Shown piece by piece: positions 8,534-17,297 of a stretch of DNA of 64,000 nt (its first letter is position 1; the number at the start of each line of letters is the position of its first letter). The notes below the pieces were generated by a model. It worked only from the letters and a program-made list of their open reading frames with translations, had not been told where the DNA came from and did not search any database. Source of the stretch: Rohdeia mirabilis (GTDB lineage Bacteria; Planctomycetota; UBA1135; GCA-002686595). The DNA lies in the NCBI GenBank assembly GCA_007750655.1, contig CP036290.1, positions 1,922,001 through 1,986,000 of the forward strand. The letters are read 5' to 3'. The translations under genes and the position numbers were made by a program.

Positions 8534-8845
8534 ATGAAGCACCTCTCATCAGTACGCACCGAGCTCGTCGTGCTCGAACGTAGCCTCGTGCGCCTTCTCG
8601 AGCGACGTACGACGCTCCTCGAGCGACTCCACTCCGTGGCAAGTTCCACCGAGGCGTCGAGCACGGATCGAGACGACGACCGAGCGCGTCGGCGGAAGCA
8701 GAGCCGAGCGGATCTCGCGGCGCGCAGCCGAACGCGCCGTTCCCGTGGCAGCATGGAGGACCTCTTCGAGGCCCTCGATCGATACTGTCTCCAGTCGATC
8801 CAATCCCGTGCGCTCGATGCGGGAGCGAAGAGGGTCCAGCGATGA
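8534..8845 (+). CDS. Divergent AroQ-type chorismate mutase-like protein
   Basis: This is a 103-aa all-helical, Arg-rich product. Helix 1, VRTELVVLERSLVRLLERR, matches the AroQ pattern of a long helix with a catalytic-position Arg. The C-terminus, LFEALDRYCLQSIQSRAL, resembles the last AroQ helix ending in a conserved Gln region. The middle (DDDRARRRKQSRADL) is poorly conserved and the usual Lys/Glu active-site residues are not clear. Position supports the call: the stop overlaps the start of a DAHP synthase by 4 nt, and mutase-DAHP synthase pairs are common. Chorismate mutase sends chorismate to Phe/Tyr, so its place behind trpA is odd. It could also act as a regulatory domain for the synthase. 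Confidence 0.5.
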   Translation: MKHLSSVRTELVVLERSLVRLLERRTTLLERLHSVASSTEASSTDRDDDRARRRKQSRADLAARSRTRRSRGSMEDLFEALDRYCLQSIQSRALDAGAKRVQR

Positions 8846-9945
8846 TCGGTCTCTTCGATCGGTACGCGCCCTTGGGTGCTCGCGAAGCCCTGGTCCGGGA
8901 GCTCGAGAACTGCGGGGTCGACGTGGTCGTGGGCCGTGAATGTGGCGGTACGTCCGACCGGGAAGTGGTTGCGCTCGTCGGTTCCGTCTCCGACGAAGCC
9001 CGTTCGCTCCTGGCACGCTCTCCGCACGTGGCGCGCCTGTATCGAGTCTCGGGTCCGTGGGTTCGCACAGCGCGTGCCTTTCGGTCCACACGGACGGTCG
9101 TACGGATCGGAGACGCTTCCATCGGGGCCGGCGAGCCATTCGTCATCGCGGGACCCTGTAGCGTCGAGTCCCCAGGACAGATCGAAGAGTGCGCACGGAT
9201 CGTCGTCGACGCCGGTGCCCAGGCCCTGCGTGGTGGTGCCCACAAGCCACGTACGCATCCCTACGCCTTCCAGGGCTTGGGGCGTGAGGGCCTGCGCTTG
9301 CTCAAGCGAGCTGGCGACAGCGTCGGGTTGCCCGTCGTGAGCGAGATCATGGACGCGAGCCACGCGCGGTCCTTCGTCCACGAAGGGATCGATTGCCTCC
9401 AGATCGGCGCGCGCAACATGCAGAACTTCACGCTGTTGAAGGCGGTCGCACCTACAGGGCTTCCCGTTCTGCTCAAGCGTGGAATCTCGGGCACGGTCGA
9501 GGAATGGCTGTGTGCGGCCGAGTACCTGGCTGCGCACGGCTGTGAGCGCGTGATTCTCTGCGAGCGCGGCATTCGGACCTACGAGACCGCGCTGCGAAAC
9601 ACGCTGGACCTGGCCGTGGTTCCGCTGCTCCGCAGGCTCACGCACCTGCCGGTGCTGGTCGATCCTTCGCACGCCGTCGGTCGCCGAGATCTCGTCGGAC
9701 CAGCTTCTCGGGGCGCGATCGCAGTCGGGGCGGACGGTCTGGTGCTCGAGATGCACCCACGCCCCGAGGAAGCGAGGAGCGACGGACCGCAAGCGCTGCT
9801 TCCGAGCGAACTCGCGGCCTGCGTCGCCGAGGCCAACCTTCTCGCGCGCGTGCTGCCCGAACTCGAGGTCCCTGCACCCGAAGGCGAAGCTGGACTCGCG
9901 GCGAGGTCGATGCCCCGAACGGACGGGCCTGTGCTGGCAGGTTGA
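8842..9945 (+). CDS. aroF: 3-deoxy-7-phosphoheptulonate synthase (type I-beta, with N-terminal regulatory domain)
   Basis: This 367-aa enzyme condenses PEP and erythrose-4-phosphate, the entry step of the shikimate pathway. The catalytic barrel from about residue 85 shows IAGPCSVES with metal-ligand Cys106, [34 protein letters not shown] and LEMHP. The first ~80 residues form a small ferredoxin/ACT-like domain as in Thermotoga DAHP synthase, where it mediates Tyr/Phe inhibition. ATG 8842 has GAGGG upstream at 7-nt spacing. It ends 38 nt from the end of the convergent shikimate operon. Confidence 0.94.
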   Translation: MIGLFDRYAPLGAREALVRELENCGVDVVVGRECGGTSDREVVALVGSVSDEARSLLARSPHVARLYRVSGPWVRTARAFRSTRTVVRIGDASIGAGEPFVIAGPCSVESPGQIEECARIVVDAGAQALRGGAHKPRTHPYAFQGLGREGLRLLKRAGDSVGLPVVSEIMDASHARSFVHEGIDCLQIGARNMQNFTLLKAVAPTGLPVLLKRGISGTVEEWLCAAEYLAAHGCERVILCERGIRTYETALRNTLDLAVVPLLRRLTHLPVLVDPSHAVGRRDLVGPASRGAIAVGADGLVLEMHPRPEEARSDGPQALLPSELAACVAEANLLARVLPELEVPAPEGEAGLAARSMPRTDGPVLAG

Positions 9946-9983
9946 ACGGTCGAATCGGTGCTTCGCGCGCCGATCCAGCCGCG

Positions 9984-11372
9984 TCAAGAGTCGGCGGCGA
10001 GCAGTTCGAACAGGCGCTCGCGGTCGGTCCCCGTCGGCTCCGTCCGCGTGAACGTCGCGAACTGGGCGAGGGCCTGGTGGACGAGCATCGCGGACCCGTC
10101 GCGGACCACGTAGCCAAGTTCCGCCGCGTGCTCGGCGGCGGCGGTGGGGGAGCCGTAGCGCAGGTCGACGAAGGCGGGTCGCCTCGCCTCACCGCGGTCG
10201 GCGACCGGCAACGATTCGCGAGCGTCGTCGACCGGCAGGGTCCAGACCACGAGGTCGGGGCGCGCGTCGGCGAGTGACGCGAGCGGACCGGTGTCGACCC
10301 CGAAGCGCGCGCCGAGGGTCGCGCGCGCCGAGGCGTTGCGGGCGTGGATGGTCACGTTCGTCCAACGGTTGCGCTCGGCCGCGATCAGCACCGCGGGCAC
10401 GACGCCGCCCGACCCGACGATCGCGACCTTCGAGCGCGGCCCCAGATCGCGGTAGCCGAACTCGAGGCCGAGGCTGTCGAACTGATGCCCGACCGGGCGC
10501 TCCTCGAGAACGAGCGTGTTGAGCGTGCCGCCCCGTTGCGCGTCCGGTGACAGGGTCCCGTGGCGCGCGCGCACGAAGGCCGCGGCGGCGCGCTTGTGCG
10601 GAGCGGTGACCGACAGCCCCGCAACACCGAGGCGTTCGAGAGCGGCCAGATCTTCTTCGGCGTCAATGCTGGGGAAGCGCACGTAGGCCGCGTGTCTGCC
10701 GTGGGCTCGGAACAGGGCCCGGAAGAACGCGGGGCTCGCGCTGCGTTGGCAGGCCTCGCTGCCGCCGAGGAGCCCGAAGACCTGCGGCGGCGACTCGCCC
10801 GACAGTTCGAGGTGGCGCGCCACCGTCAGCTGACCGGGGGCCGCCGCGTCGGCGTCTTCGAGCGTCGCGTAGGTGAACGCGTTCGTCCACGGCGAGAGCA
10901 CCCGCGCGTGTTCGGCGAACGGACCCATGGCCAGGACCGTGGCCGCGCCCTCGAGGCTCAGGCGGATCCTGACTTCGCGCAGGATCTCGAGGTCTCGAGC
11001 GCTCGCAGCGTGCGTCGCGAGCTTGACCAACTCGACACCTTCGACTCCGCGCGCCTCGCGGCCGCGTCGCAGCAGTTCATCGAGCGCCGGCGTGCCGGTG
11101 TGGTCGTGCCAGCTCGCGATGCGGCGCGCGCCGGGGCAGTGAAGGCGCGGTTCGTGCGGCTCCTGGTCGATCCACGCGGCGCCGCGCGCGAGGAGCGCAC
11201 CCAGATCGCCGCCGCGCGGGCTGAGAACGAGCGGGAGCGCGGCGTCGAAGGGCGCCAGGCCGGGCGTGAGATCGCCGCGGACCTCGACCAGGTCGGCGCC
11301 GGCAGCCTGCGCAGCCCGGGTGAACGCCGCGGGGTCGTCGGCGCAGCGCTTCGGGAGCGTGACGATCAGCAC
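9984..11372 (-). CDS. aroDE: Fused 3-dehydroquinate dehydratase (type I) / shikimate dehydrogenase
   Basis: A 462-aa bifunctional enzyme. The N-terminal ~210 residues are type I dehydroquinase: VEVRGDL, the catalytic His in ASWHDHTGTP and the Schiff-base Lys117 in ELVKLATHA (numbered from GTG). The rest is shikimate dehydrogenase: LSVTAPHK with the catalytic Lys, GGTLNT, FDSLG and the Rossmann motif IVGSGGVVPA. GTG 11372 gives a 7-nt overlap with the aroA-aroK stop. An in-frame ATG at 11420 would add 16 Arg-rich residues and is less likely. The same DHQD-SDH fusion is known in plants and some bacteria. It is the last gene of aroB-aroAK-aroDE. Confidence 0.93.
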   Translation of the reverse strand: MLIVTLPKRCADDPAAFTRAAQAAGADLVEVRGDLTPGLAPFDAALPLVLSPRGGDLGALLARGAAWIDQEPHEPRLHCPGARRIASWHDHTGTPALDELLRRGREARGVEGVELVKLATHAASARDLEILREVRIRLSLEGAATVLAMGPFAEHARVLSPWTNAFTYATLEDADAAAPGQLTVARHLELSGESPPQVFGLLGGSEACQRSASPAFFRALFRAHGRHAAYVRFPSIDAEEDLAALERLGVAGLSVTAPHKRAAAAFVRARHGTLSPDAQRGGTLNTLVLEERPVGHQFDSLGLEFGYRDLGPRSKVAIVGSGGVVPAVLIAAERNRWTNVTIHARNASARATLGARFGVDTGPLASLADARPDLVVWTLPVDDARESLPVADRGEARRPAFVDLRYGSPTAAAEHAAELGYVVRDGSAMLVHQALAQFATFTRTEPTGTDRERLFELLAADS

Positions 11373-13213
11373 GACGGACCCCGGGAGTCGGCGGCGGTGC
11401 GCAGTCCGCCGCCCGGCCAACGGCAGTCGCGACCGAGTGCGACGAGCGCGTGCTCGACCAGCTCGGGCACGGACAGGTCGCCTTCGAGCACCACGTGCCG
11501 GGCCGCGGCGAAGTGCGGCGCGCGGCGCCTCGCGAGGTCGTCGAGCTCGTCGAGCGGATCGCCGCCCGTGACCGACGGGCGCTCGCCGAGACTCTGGGCG
11601 ACGCGCTGGCGCACGATCGCGAGCGGCGTGTCCAGGTGCACCACGAGCGTGTTCTGCGCCACGAACTCGAGCGTGTCACCGTCCTCGAGCGCACCGCCGC
11701 CGAGCGAGACGACGCGCCTCGGGCCGGCCGCGAGTTCGCGCACGATCTCGGACTCGAGTCCGCGGAAGGCCGCCCAACCGCGCTCCGCGACGAAGCGCGC
11801 GATGCTGCCGTGCCGGCGCTCGAACTCGAGGTCGCTGTCCATCCACACGAGTCCGGTGCGATCGGCGAGTGCGCGCGCGAGCGAACTCTTGCCCGCCGCA
11901 CGCATGCCGACGACGCACACGCAGCGCACGCTCGCGCGCACGCGTTCGAGATCGCTCCAGAAGGCGGGGTAGCTCTTCGCCACGCACTCGGCATCGGCAA
12001 CGTGGATGCCCGGAGCGAGAGAGCCCGCCAGCGCGAAGGCCATCGCCACCCGGTGGTCGCCCTCCGGATCGATGGTCGCAGGTCGCAGGTGGCGGGTCCC
12101 GGTCACGGTCAGGCCGTCCGCATGTTCGTCGACCTCGACGCCCAAGCGACGCAGCTCGCGCGCGGTCACCGCGAGGCGGTCGCACTCCTTCACACGTAGG
12201 TTCGCGGCGCCACGGAAGTGCGTGCGTCCGTCGCGTGCCGCGGCGACCACCGCCAGGTTCATGAACTGGTCGGGAACGGCAGACACGTCGAGCTCTCGGT
12301 GTCCAGGACCGCGGAGTCGTTCTAGAGCCAGACCCAGTGCTTCGTCGGCCTGCCCCGAGTTCTGGGTGAGATTCGTCCCCGCGACGTGGCTCGTCGAGAG
12401 TGCGTTCAGGCACGACCAGACGCCCATCGCGCTCCAGTCGCCGGCCACGTCGAACGAGACTGTTCGAGCGGTGTGCGTCGCTGCGGTCTCGACCCGTGCG
12501 CCGTGCTCGTCGACGTGGGCGAGGACGCCGAACGCCTCCAGCACGTCGCACGTCAGGCGGGCGTAGTCCTCGGACGCGCAGGGAGCGTCGAACTCGATCT
12601 CGAGGCCAGCGGCGAAGCGGCTTCCGACCAGCAACAACGACGAGACGTACTGACTCGAGATCGAGGGGTCGAGGCGCACACGCGACGACGTCGTGAGCGA
12701 GTCGTGCGACGCGACGCGCACGGGAGGGCGCCCGTCCGCACAGGACATGTCCACACCCAGCGAGCGCCACGCCTCGACCAGCGGCCCGATCGGACGCTCG
12801 AGCATGTGCGCGTCGCCCGTCACGACCCACCTGCCCGGTGTGATCGCCGCCACGGACACGAGGAAGCGCAGGGCGGTGCCGGCGTTGCCGCAGAAGAGTT
12901 CGCCCGACGTGGGTGCGGTCGCGGAACGAGGCCCGACGCGCACCACACCGCGCCCGCGATCCAGCCACGTGGCCTCGTACCCGAGGGTCGCGAGTCCGGC
13001 CACCAGGTACTGCACGTCGTCGCACGCGGTCGCACCGGTGACGGTCACTCGGTGCCCGCTCAGTGCAGCGGCGACGAGCGCTCGATTCGCCTCGCTCTTG
13101 GAGCCAGGCAGGTCCACACGCGCGTCGACGGCCCAGACCAGGGGCTCGACGGCCGTCGTGCGCTCGCGATCGTCCGACCCGAGGTCCACGGCGTCGTGAT
13201 CCAGCTCCTTCAC
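11366..13213 (-). CDS. aroAK: Fused EPSP synthase / shikimate kinase
   Basis: A 615-aa bifunctional protein. Residues ~1-425 are 5-enolpyruvylshikimate-3-phosphate synthase: LPGSKSEANRAL, LFCGNAGTALR, DPSISSQYVSSLLL, LRVKECDRL and DHRVAMAFA. From about 430 comes shikimate kinase: P-loop VVGMRAAGKSS with Lys442, shikimate-binding DSD, FRGLESE and SLGGGAL. The frame is open ~560 nt further upstream, antisense-like and Arg-rich, but GTG 13213 overlaps the aroB stop as GTGA and gives the right EPSPS N-terminus. EPSPS acts after the kinase, so the fusion joins adjacent steps in reverse order, as in AROM. Confidence 0.94.
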   Translation of the reverse strand: MKELDHDAVDLGSDDRERTTAVEPLVWAVDARVDLPGSKSEANRALVAAALSGHRVTVTGATACDDVQYLVAGLATLGYEATWLDRGRGVVRVGPRSATAPTSGELFCGNAGTALRFLVSVAAITPGRWVVTGDAHMLERPIGPLVEAWRSLGVDMSCADGRPPVRVASHDSLTTSSRVRLDPSISSQYVSSLLLVGSRFAAGLEIEFDAPCASEDYARLTCDVLEAFGVLAHVDEHGARVETAATHTARTVSFDVAGDWSAMGVWSCLNALSTSHVAGTNLTQNSGQADEALGLALERLRGPGHRELDVSAVPDQFMNLAVVAAARDGRTHFRGAANLRVKECDRLAVTARELRRLGVEVDEHADGLTVTGTRHLRPATIDPEGDHRVAMAFALAGSLAPGIHVADAECVAKSYPAFWSDLERVRASVRCVCVVGMRAAGKSSLARALADRTGLVWMDSDLEFERRHGSIARFVAERGWAAFRGLESEIVRELAAGPRRVVSLGGGALEDGDTLEFVAQNTLVVHLDTPLAIVRQRVAQSLGERPSVTGGDPLDELDDLARRRAPHFAAARHVVLEGDLSVPELVEHALVALGRDCRWPGGGLRTAADSRGPSC

Positions 13214-14289
13214 GCCAGCGCTCGCTCCAGGCGCTCGCGCGTCAGCTCGACCAGCACTCCCGCGCCGATGCGGCTGGGCACGACCATCGGCACCGAGCTG
13301 GACGTGGCCTTCTTGTCCTGCTGCGCGAGGTTCCACAGTCGATCGACGTCGCACAGGTGCGAGGGGATCGCGGTCGCGAGCCCGAGGCGTCCCAGCAGCG
13401 CGTCGATGCGTTCGCTCACGTCGCCGGGTGTGCGGTCGGACGCCGCGCGACACTCGGCCAGCATGCCCATGGCCACGGCGCGTCCGTGTCGCAACGACAT
13501 GCCCGCCGCGCTCTCGAGGGCGTGGCCGATCGTGTGCCCGAAGTTGAGCCAGCGGCGTCGATCGCCCTCGACCTCGTCCGCGACCACCACTTCCATCTTC
13601 GTGCGCACGGCGAGCGTCACCGCTTCGGTCACGGCCTCGGGATCGCGGGCGCGGAGCCCGTCCGCCAACTCCTCGAGCCGTTCGAATCCGGCGGCGTCGA
13701 GGACGGCCGCCTGCTTGACGTACTCGGCGAGTCCTTCGCCGTAGTGCACGTCGAGCAGCGTCGCCAACCAATCGACGTCCGCGAGCACCGCGTCGGGCTG
13801 CCGGAACGTGCCGATGACGTTCTTGAGTCCGGCGTGGTCGACGCCGCTCTTCCCGCCCAGCGCGGCGTCGCCCATCCCGAGCGTCGTCGTCGGGCAGAGG
13901 ACGAGCGGCAGGCCGCGCAGGTGCAGGCTGGCGACGAGGCCCACGACGTCGGTGACCGTCCCGCCGCCGACGCCGACGAGAACCGTGCGCCTGGTGGCGC
14001 CCCCGTCGGACAACGCCTGCGAGAGGTGGCCGACCATCTGGAGGCGCTTGAGGTCCTCGCCGCCGACGACGGGGAGGCGCAGGCGCGCGCCGACCGCCGC
14101 CGCGATCCGTTCGCCGAGCGGCGTGACGTTGCGGTCGTGGATCACCACCACCCCGTCCGGATCGAGCGCGCCGACCAGTTCGGCGATGCGACCCTCGACG
14201 CCGCGGCCCACCACCACGCGGGTCGACGTCGTGCGCGTGAACGCGTACGTCGCATCGAGGTTCGGCGAGGCGAGCGGGTCGGTCTCCAT
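13210..14289 (-). CDS. aroB: 3-dehydroquinate synthase
   Basis: This 359-aa NAD-dependent enzyme converts DAHP to 3-dehydroquinate. Signatures are GVGGGTVTDVVGLVAS (NAD site), PTTTLGMGDAALGGKSGVD, GEGLAEYVK and the metal ligands in LNFGHTIGHALE. ATG 14289 is preferred over an in-frame TTG at 14298. A TATCCT box ends 8 nt before this ATG, suggesting a leaderless transcript. It is the first gene of the operon and overlaps aroA-aroK by 4 nt. Confidence 0.96.
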   Translation of the reverse strand: METDPLASPNLDATYAFTRTTSTRVVVGRGVEGRIAELVGALDPDGVVVIHDRNVTPLGERIAAAVGARLRLPVVGGEDLKRLQMVGHLSQALSDGGATRRTVLVGVGGGTVTDVVGLVASLHLRGLPLVLCPTTTLGMGDAALGGKSGVDHAGLKNVIGTFRQPDAVLADVDWLATLLDVHYGEGLAEYVKQAAVLDAAGFERLEELADGLRARDPEAVTEAVTLAVRTKMEVVVADEVEGDRRRWLNFGHTIGHALESAAGMSLRHGRAVAMGMLAECRAASDRTPGDVSERIDALLGRLGLATAIPSHLCDVDRLWNLAQQDKKATSSSVPMVVPSRIGAGVLVELTRERLERALA

Positions 14290-14297
14290 GGCCGACA

Positions 14298-14303
14298 AGG
14301 ATA
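14298..14303 (-). promoter_or_regulatory. -10 box of the aroB operon (leaderless arrangement)
   Basis: The minus strand reads TATCCT, then TGTCGGCC, then the aroB ATG. An 8-nt gap would put transcription start at or next to the start codon. No SD precedes the ATG. Confidence 0.5.
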
Positions 14304-14370
14304 CTGGTGCCGGCGCGACGCCCCTTCTGCGAACCGTCGTGCTGCTTCGAGCGAGCAGTCGATCGGACGT

Positions 14371-17295
14371 CTACCGGTCGCGACCCAATCGATCGCTGGC
14401 GCGGCGGCGCGCGTCCTCGAGCGCGTTCGACAGGGTGCCCCTGGGGGCGTCCTCGGGCGCGTGCGACGGGCGCGGAGACGACTCGCTCGCAGGTTCCGCT
14501 TCGCCCTCGCGGGCCGCATCGTGCGGCTGTTCGCTCCGCGCCTCGAGCCCCGCGGACAGGTCGCCGGGCGTGCGCTCCGGCGAAACGGCCGGGGTCCCTC
14601 GTCGGCGCCCGCGTCCCGACCGCACCGCCTGCGTCGCGCGCTCGGCGCCGGTCGCCCCCCGTTCAGGTTCGAGGGGAGCTCCGCTGCGGAACGGGCGCGT
14701 GAGGGCGCGGACGACGTTCCGACGTACGGCCAGCAGCGCGCTCGCGACCGCGCCCCACAGGGCGAGGCGCCTGAACGCGATCTCGAGCAGGAGCAGGAGC
14801 AGCGCGGCCAGCACCAACTCGTGGACGATCGGTCGCGAACCGAGGTCGCCGCGCGAGCCTTCGAACAGTTCCGCGGCGCTGGCGAGCACCTGTCCGCCGC
14901 TGTCCTGGGCCAGTCGCCGCAGCAGTCGATCGGGCGACACCGTTCCGACGACCTCGGCGAACTCGGGGCTGTAGGGGAGGCTGACGGGCGGCAGCTGGAA
15001 CGCGCTCCCGTCGGGCAGCGTGACGGTGGCGATCGCCGTGCCCGAGCGCGCCAGTTCGGTGGTGGCTTCGAACGTGCTCGCGTCCGTGCGTTCGAACGTG
15101 AGCGCGCGCGTCGAGCCGTCCGGCAGCAGCGCGGAGGCGGTCAGTCGGCCGAGCTGCGCAGGGATCGGGGCGTCGCGATCGACCTCGATGCGGAAGGCCG
15201 CGCGAGCCCCGTCGCGCTCGACGCTCGCGAACAGACCACCGGGCTCCTCCGTCCCGATGAGCCAACGCACGAGGCCCGTGGCGAAGCCCGAGAACGAGTC
15301 CCAGTCGACGAGCGAGCCGCCGAACTCGCCGCCGATCTGACCGGTGTAGGCCGCGGCGCGACCGAGTCCGCGGTACGCGAACGCCAGGACCGGTGCGCGG
15401 TACTCGTCGGTCGTGATCACCGCGGCGGTCGCCTCGGGCCGCAGGTAGGTGAGGTTGTAGCCGCCGAGGGCCGGGAAGGTGCCCGTCGGCAGGTCGCCGA
15501 GCCCCAGCAGGCCCGGGCGCGACTCGGTACCGGTGACTTCTTCGATGAAGTTCGAGCGCGCCACGAGCAACGTGTCCTGCGCGAACAGTCGCGGCAGGTC
15601 CGTCGGACTGGTCGTGAACGACACCGTTCCTTCGCCCGCCAGCGCGACGGCGCGCAGGAACGCGGCGTCCTGGTCCGAGTCCGTTCCCAGTGCGATGACC
15701 GAACAACTGACGCCGGCTCCGCGCGCTTCGGTGAGCAGCTCGATGCAGCCTTCCTTCTGTTCGGAGTCCGCGGCGTCGGCGAACAGGATGATGTGCTTCG
15801 TGAGCCGCGGGTCGTCCGCGAACTGGCGGATCGCCTCCTCGAGCCCGACGCGGCAGAAGATGCCGCCGCCGGACGACGCGATCGTGCGGACCCTCGAGAG
15901 GAGGGCGCTGCGGCTCGTGTCGAGCCCGGACTGTTCGAAGACGACGTGCGGAGCGCTGTCCACCGCGATCACGGAGACGGAATCGATGTCGCCGAGCGTC
16001 TCGATCGCGGCCGCGGCTCCGGCGTTCGCGAGATCCATCTTCGAGCGCACGCCGTCGACCGGCGCCGACATCGACCCCGAGCGGTCCATCACGATCGACA
16101 TCGCGACCGCCTGCTTGCGGTGCTCCTGACGCAGTTCGAGCGAGATCGGCAGGAGCGGATCGAGCGGCGACCGGTAGTAGCCACCGCGTCCGAACGACGC
16201 GCGCCCGCCCGTGACCAGCAGTCCGCCGCCGCGCCGCTCGACGAAGTCGACCAGAGCGGTCATGCCGCCCTCGCCCAGTCGCCCCGCGTCGATGTTCTCG
16301 AGGACGACGCCGCGGTAGGTGGTGAGCGCGAGCGGCGTCAGTCGCAGATCCTCGGGCGCACGCACGTCGACGCGTACGCCGCGCTCGGTCAACGCCTGGG
16401 CGAGGGTCGACGGTCCGCCGGCTTCGTTGAGCACGAGCACGCGCGCCGCCCCGCGCACGAGGACGGCGCCGACGCCGCGGTTGTTCTCGGGCGTGGCGTC
16501 GCCCTGCGCTTCGAGTTCGACGGCGTACTCGGCGACACCACCGCGTTCCAGCACGTCGCGGAAGACGAGGCGGTTGAGGCCAGGTTCGAAGAGACGCTCG
16601 CCCGAGGAGAGCACCACGTCGCCGCGCGTCAACTTGAACTGGCTGGAGACGGCGCGCGACGCACGCACCCAGACCGAGAACTGGTACGGCTCGCCCTCGC
16701 CGATGGTCTCGGGCAGTTCGATGCGATCGACCGACAGATCGACCGACGAGGCGCGCGGGCTCGGGCGGACATCGATGGCCACACCGCGCGCGAGGCTCCG
16801 CTGGGCGAGTCCTTCGGGAATCGCTCCCGTCGCCGCTCCGTCGGAGAGCACGAGGATCGAGGCCGGACGTCCGCGCGGAACGAGGCCGAGAGCCAGGTCG
16901 AGCGCGCCGGCGAGGTCGGACCCGTCGGGGTCGATCTGGGCGCGGAAGCCGTCGAAGGCCGCGTCCTCCGACGGCGCGCGTTCGACGATCACGTTGGCGC
17001 CGAACGACACCACCGCCAGTCGGTCGCCGTCGCGCCGCTCGGACTCGGCCAGACGCAGGAGTTCCTCGGCGCTCTCGAGACTGTCCGCGGGCATCGAGCG
17101 CGAGCGATCCACGACCACGATCAGGTCGCGACCGGGACGACCGACGGGGAGGAACGCGCCGGCGAGCGCGGCCACGAGGCACACGAAGGCGAGCGCGCGC
17201 ACGATGCGCGCACCGAGCGGGGTCGGCCGCGTGCGCCACCACAGCCACGCGAGCGGGAGGGCGAAGAGGAGCGCGGCGGGTTGGAGGAAGCCCAT
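14371..17295 (-). CDS. Membrane protein with two VWA domains and a GATase1-like domain
   Basis: This is a 974-aa protein. Two N-terminal membrane segments lie at about residues 4-20 and 33-50. A first VWA domain has a DRSRS MIDAS motif at Asp63. A class I glutamine-amidotransferase-like segment follows (VLVLNEAGG ... GGGLLVTGGRASFG), and a second VWA has DRSGS at Asp404. A C-terminal helix (VLAALLLLLLEIAF) precedes a ~110-aa charged, disordered tail. Such proteins belong to the BatA/CatA-like VWA families of Planctomycetota; substrates are unknown. ATG 17295 lies 2 nt after the stop of the partner VWA gene, so the two are co-expressed. The frame continues upstream antisense-like, but the hydrophobic start at 17295 fits. 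Confidence 0.85.
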   Translation of the reverse strand: MGFLQPAALLFALPLAWLWWRTRPTPLGARIVRALAFVCLVAALAGAFLPVGRPGRDLIVVVDRSRSMPADSLESAEELLRLAESERRDGDRLAVVSFGANVIVERAPSEDAAFDGFRAQIDPDGSDLAGALDLALGLVPRGRPASILVLSDGAATGAIPEGLAQRSLARGVAIDVRPSPRASSVDLSVDRIELPETIGEGEPYQFSVWVRASRAVSSQFKLTRGDVVLSSGERLFEPGLNRLVFRDVLERGGVAEYAVELEAQGDATPENNRGVGAVLVRGAARVLVLNEAGGPSTLAQALTERGVRVDVRAPEDLRLTPLALTTYRGVVLENIDAGRLGEGGMTALVDFVERRGGGLLVTGGRASFGRGGYYRSPLDPLLPISLELRQEHRKQAVAMSIVMDRSGSMSAPVDGVRSKMDLANAGAAAAIETLGDIDSVSVIAVDSAPHVVFEQSGLDTSRSALLSRVRTIASSGGGIFCRVGLEEAIRQFADDPRLTKHIILFADAADSEQKEGCIELLTEARGAGVSCSVIALGTDSDQDAAFLRAVALAGEGTVSFTTSPTDLPRLFAQDTLLVARSNFIEEVTGTESRPGLLGLGDLPTGTFPALGGYNLTYLRPEATAAVITTDEYRAPVLAFAYRGLGRAAAYTGQIGGEFGGSLVDWDSFSGFATGLVRWLIGTEEPGGLFASVERDGARAAFRIEVDRDAPIPAQLGRLTASALLPDGSTRALTFERTDASTFEATTELARSGTAIATVTLPDGSAFQLPPVSLPYSPEFAEVVGTVSPDRLLRRLAQDSGGQVLASAAELFEGSRGDLGSRPIVHELVLAALLLLLLEIAFRRLALWGAVASALLAVRRNVVRALTRPFRSGAPLEPERGATGAERATQAVRSGRGRRRGTPAVSPERTPGDLSAGLEARSEQPHDAAREGEAEPASESSPRPSHAPEDAPRGTLSNALEDARRRASDRLGRDR

Positions 17296-17297
17296 GG

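Noticed and set aside
11366-13213. Programmed -1 frameshifting that would fuse aroB, aroAK and aroDE into one AROM-like polypeptide
   Set aside because: Neither junction has an X XXY YYZ slippery heptamer. Simple overlap-coupled initiation is sufficient.
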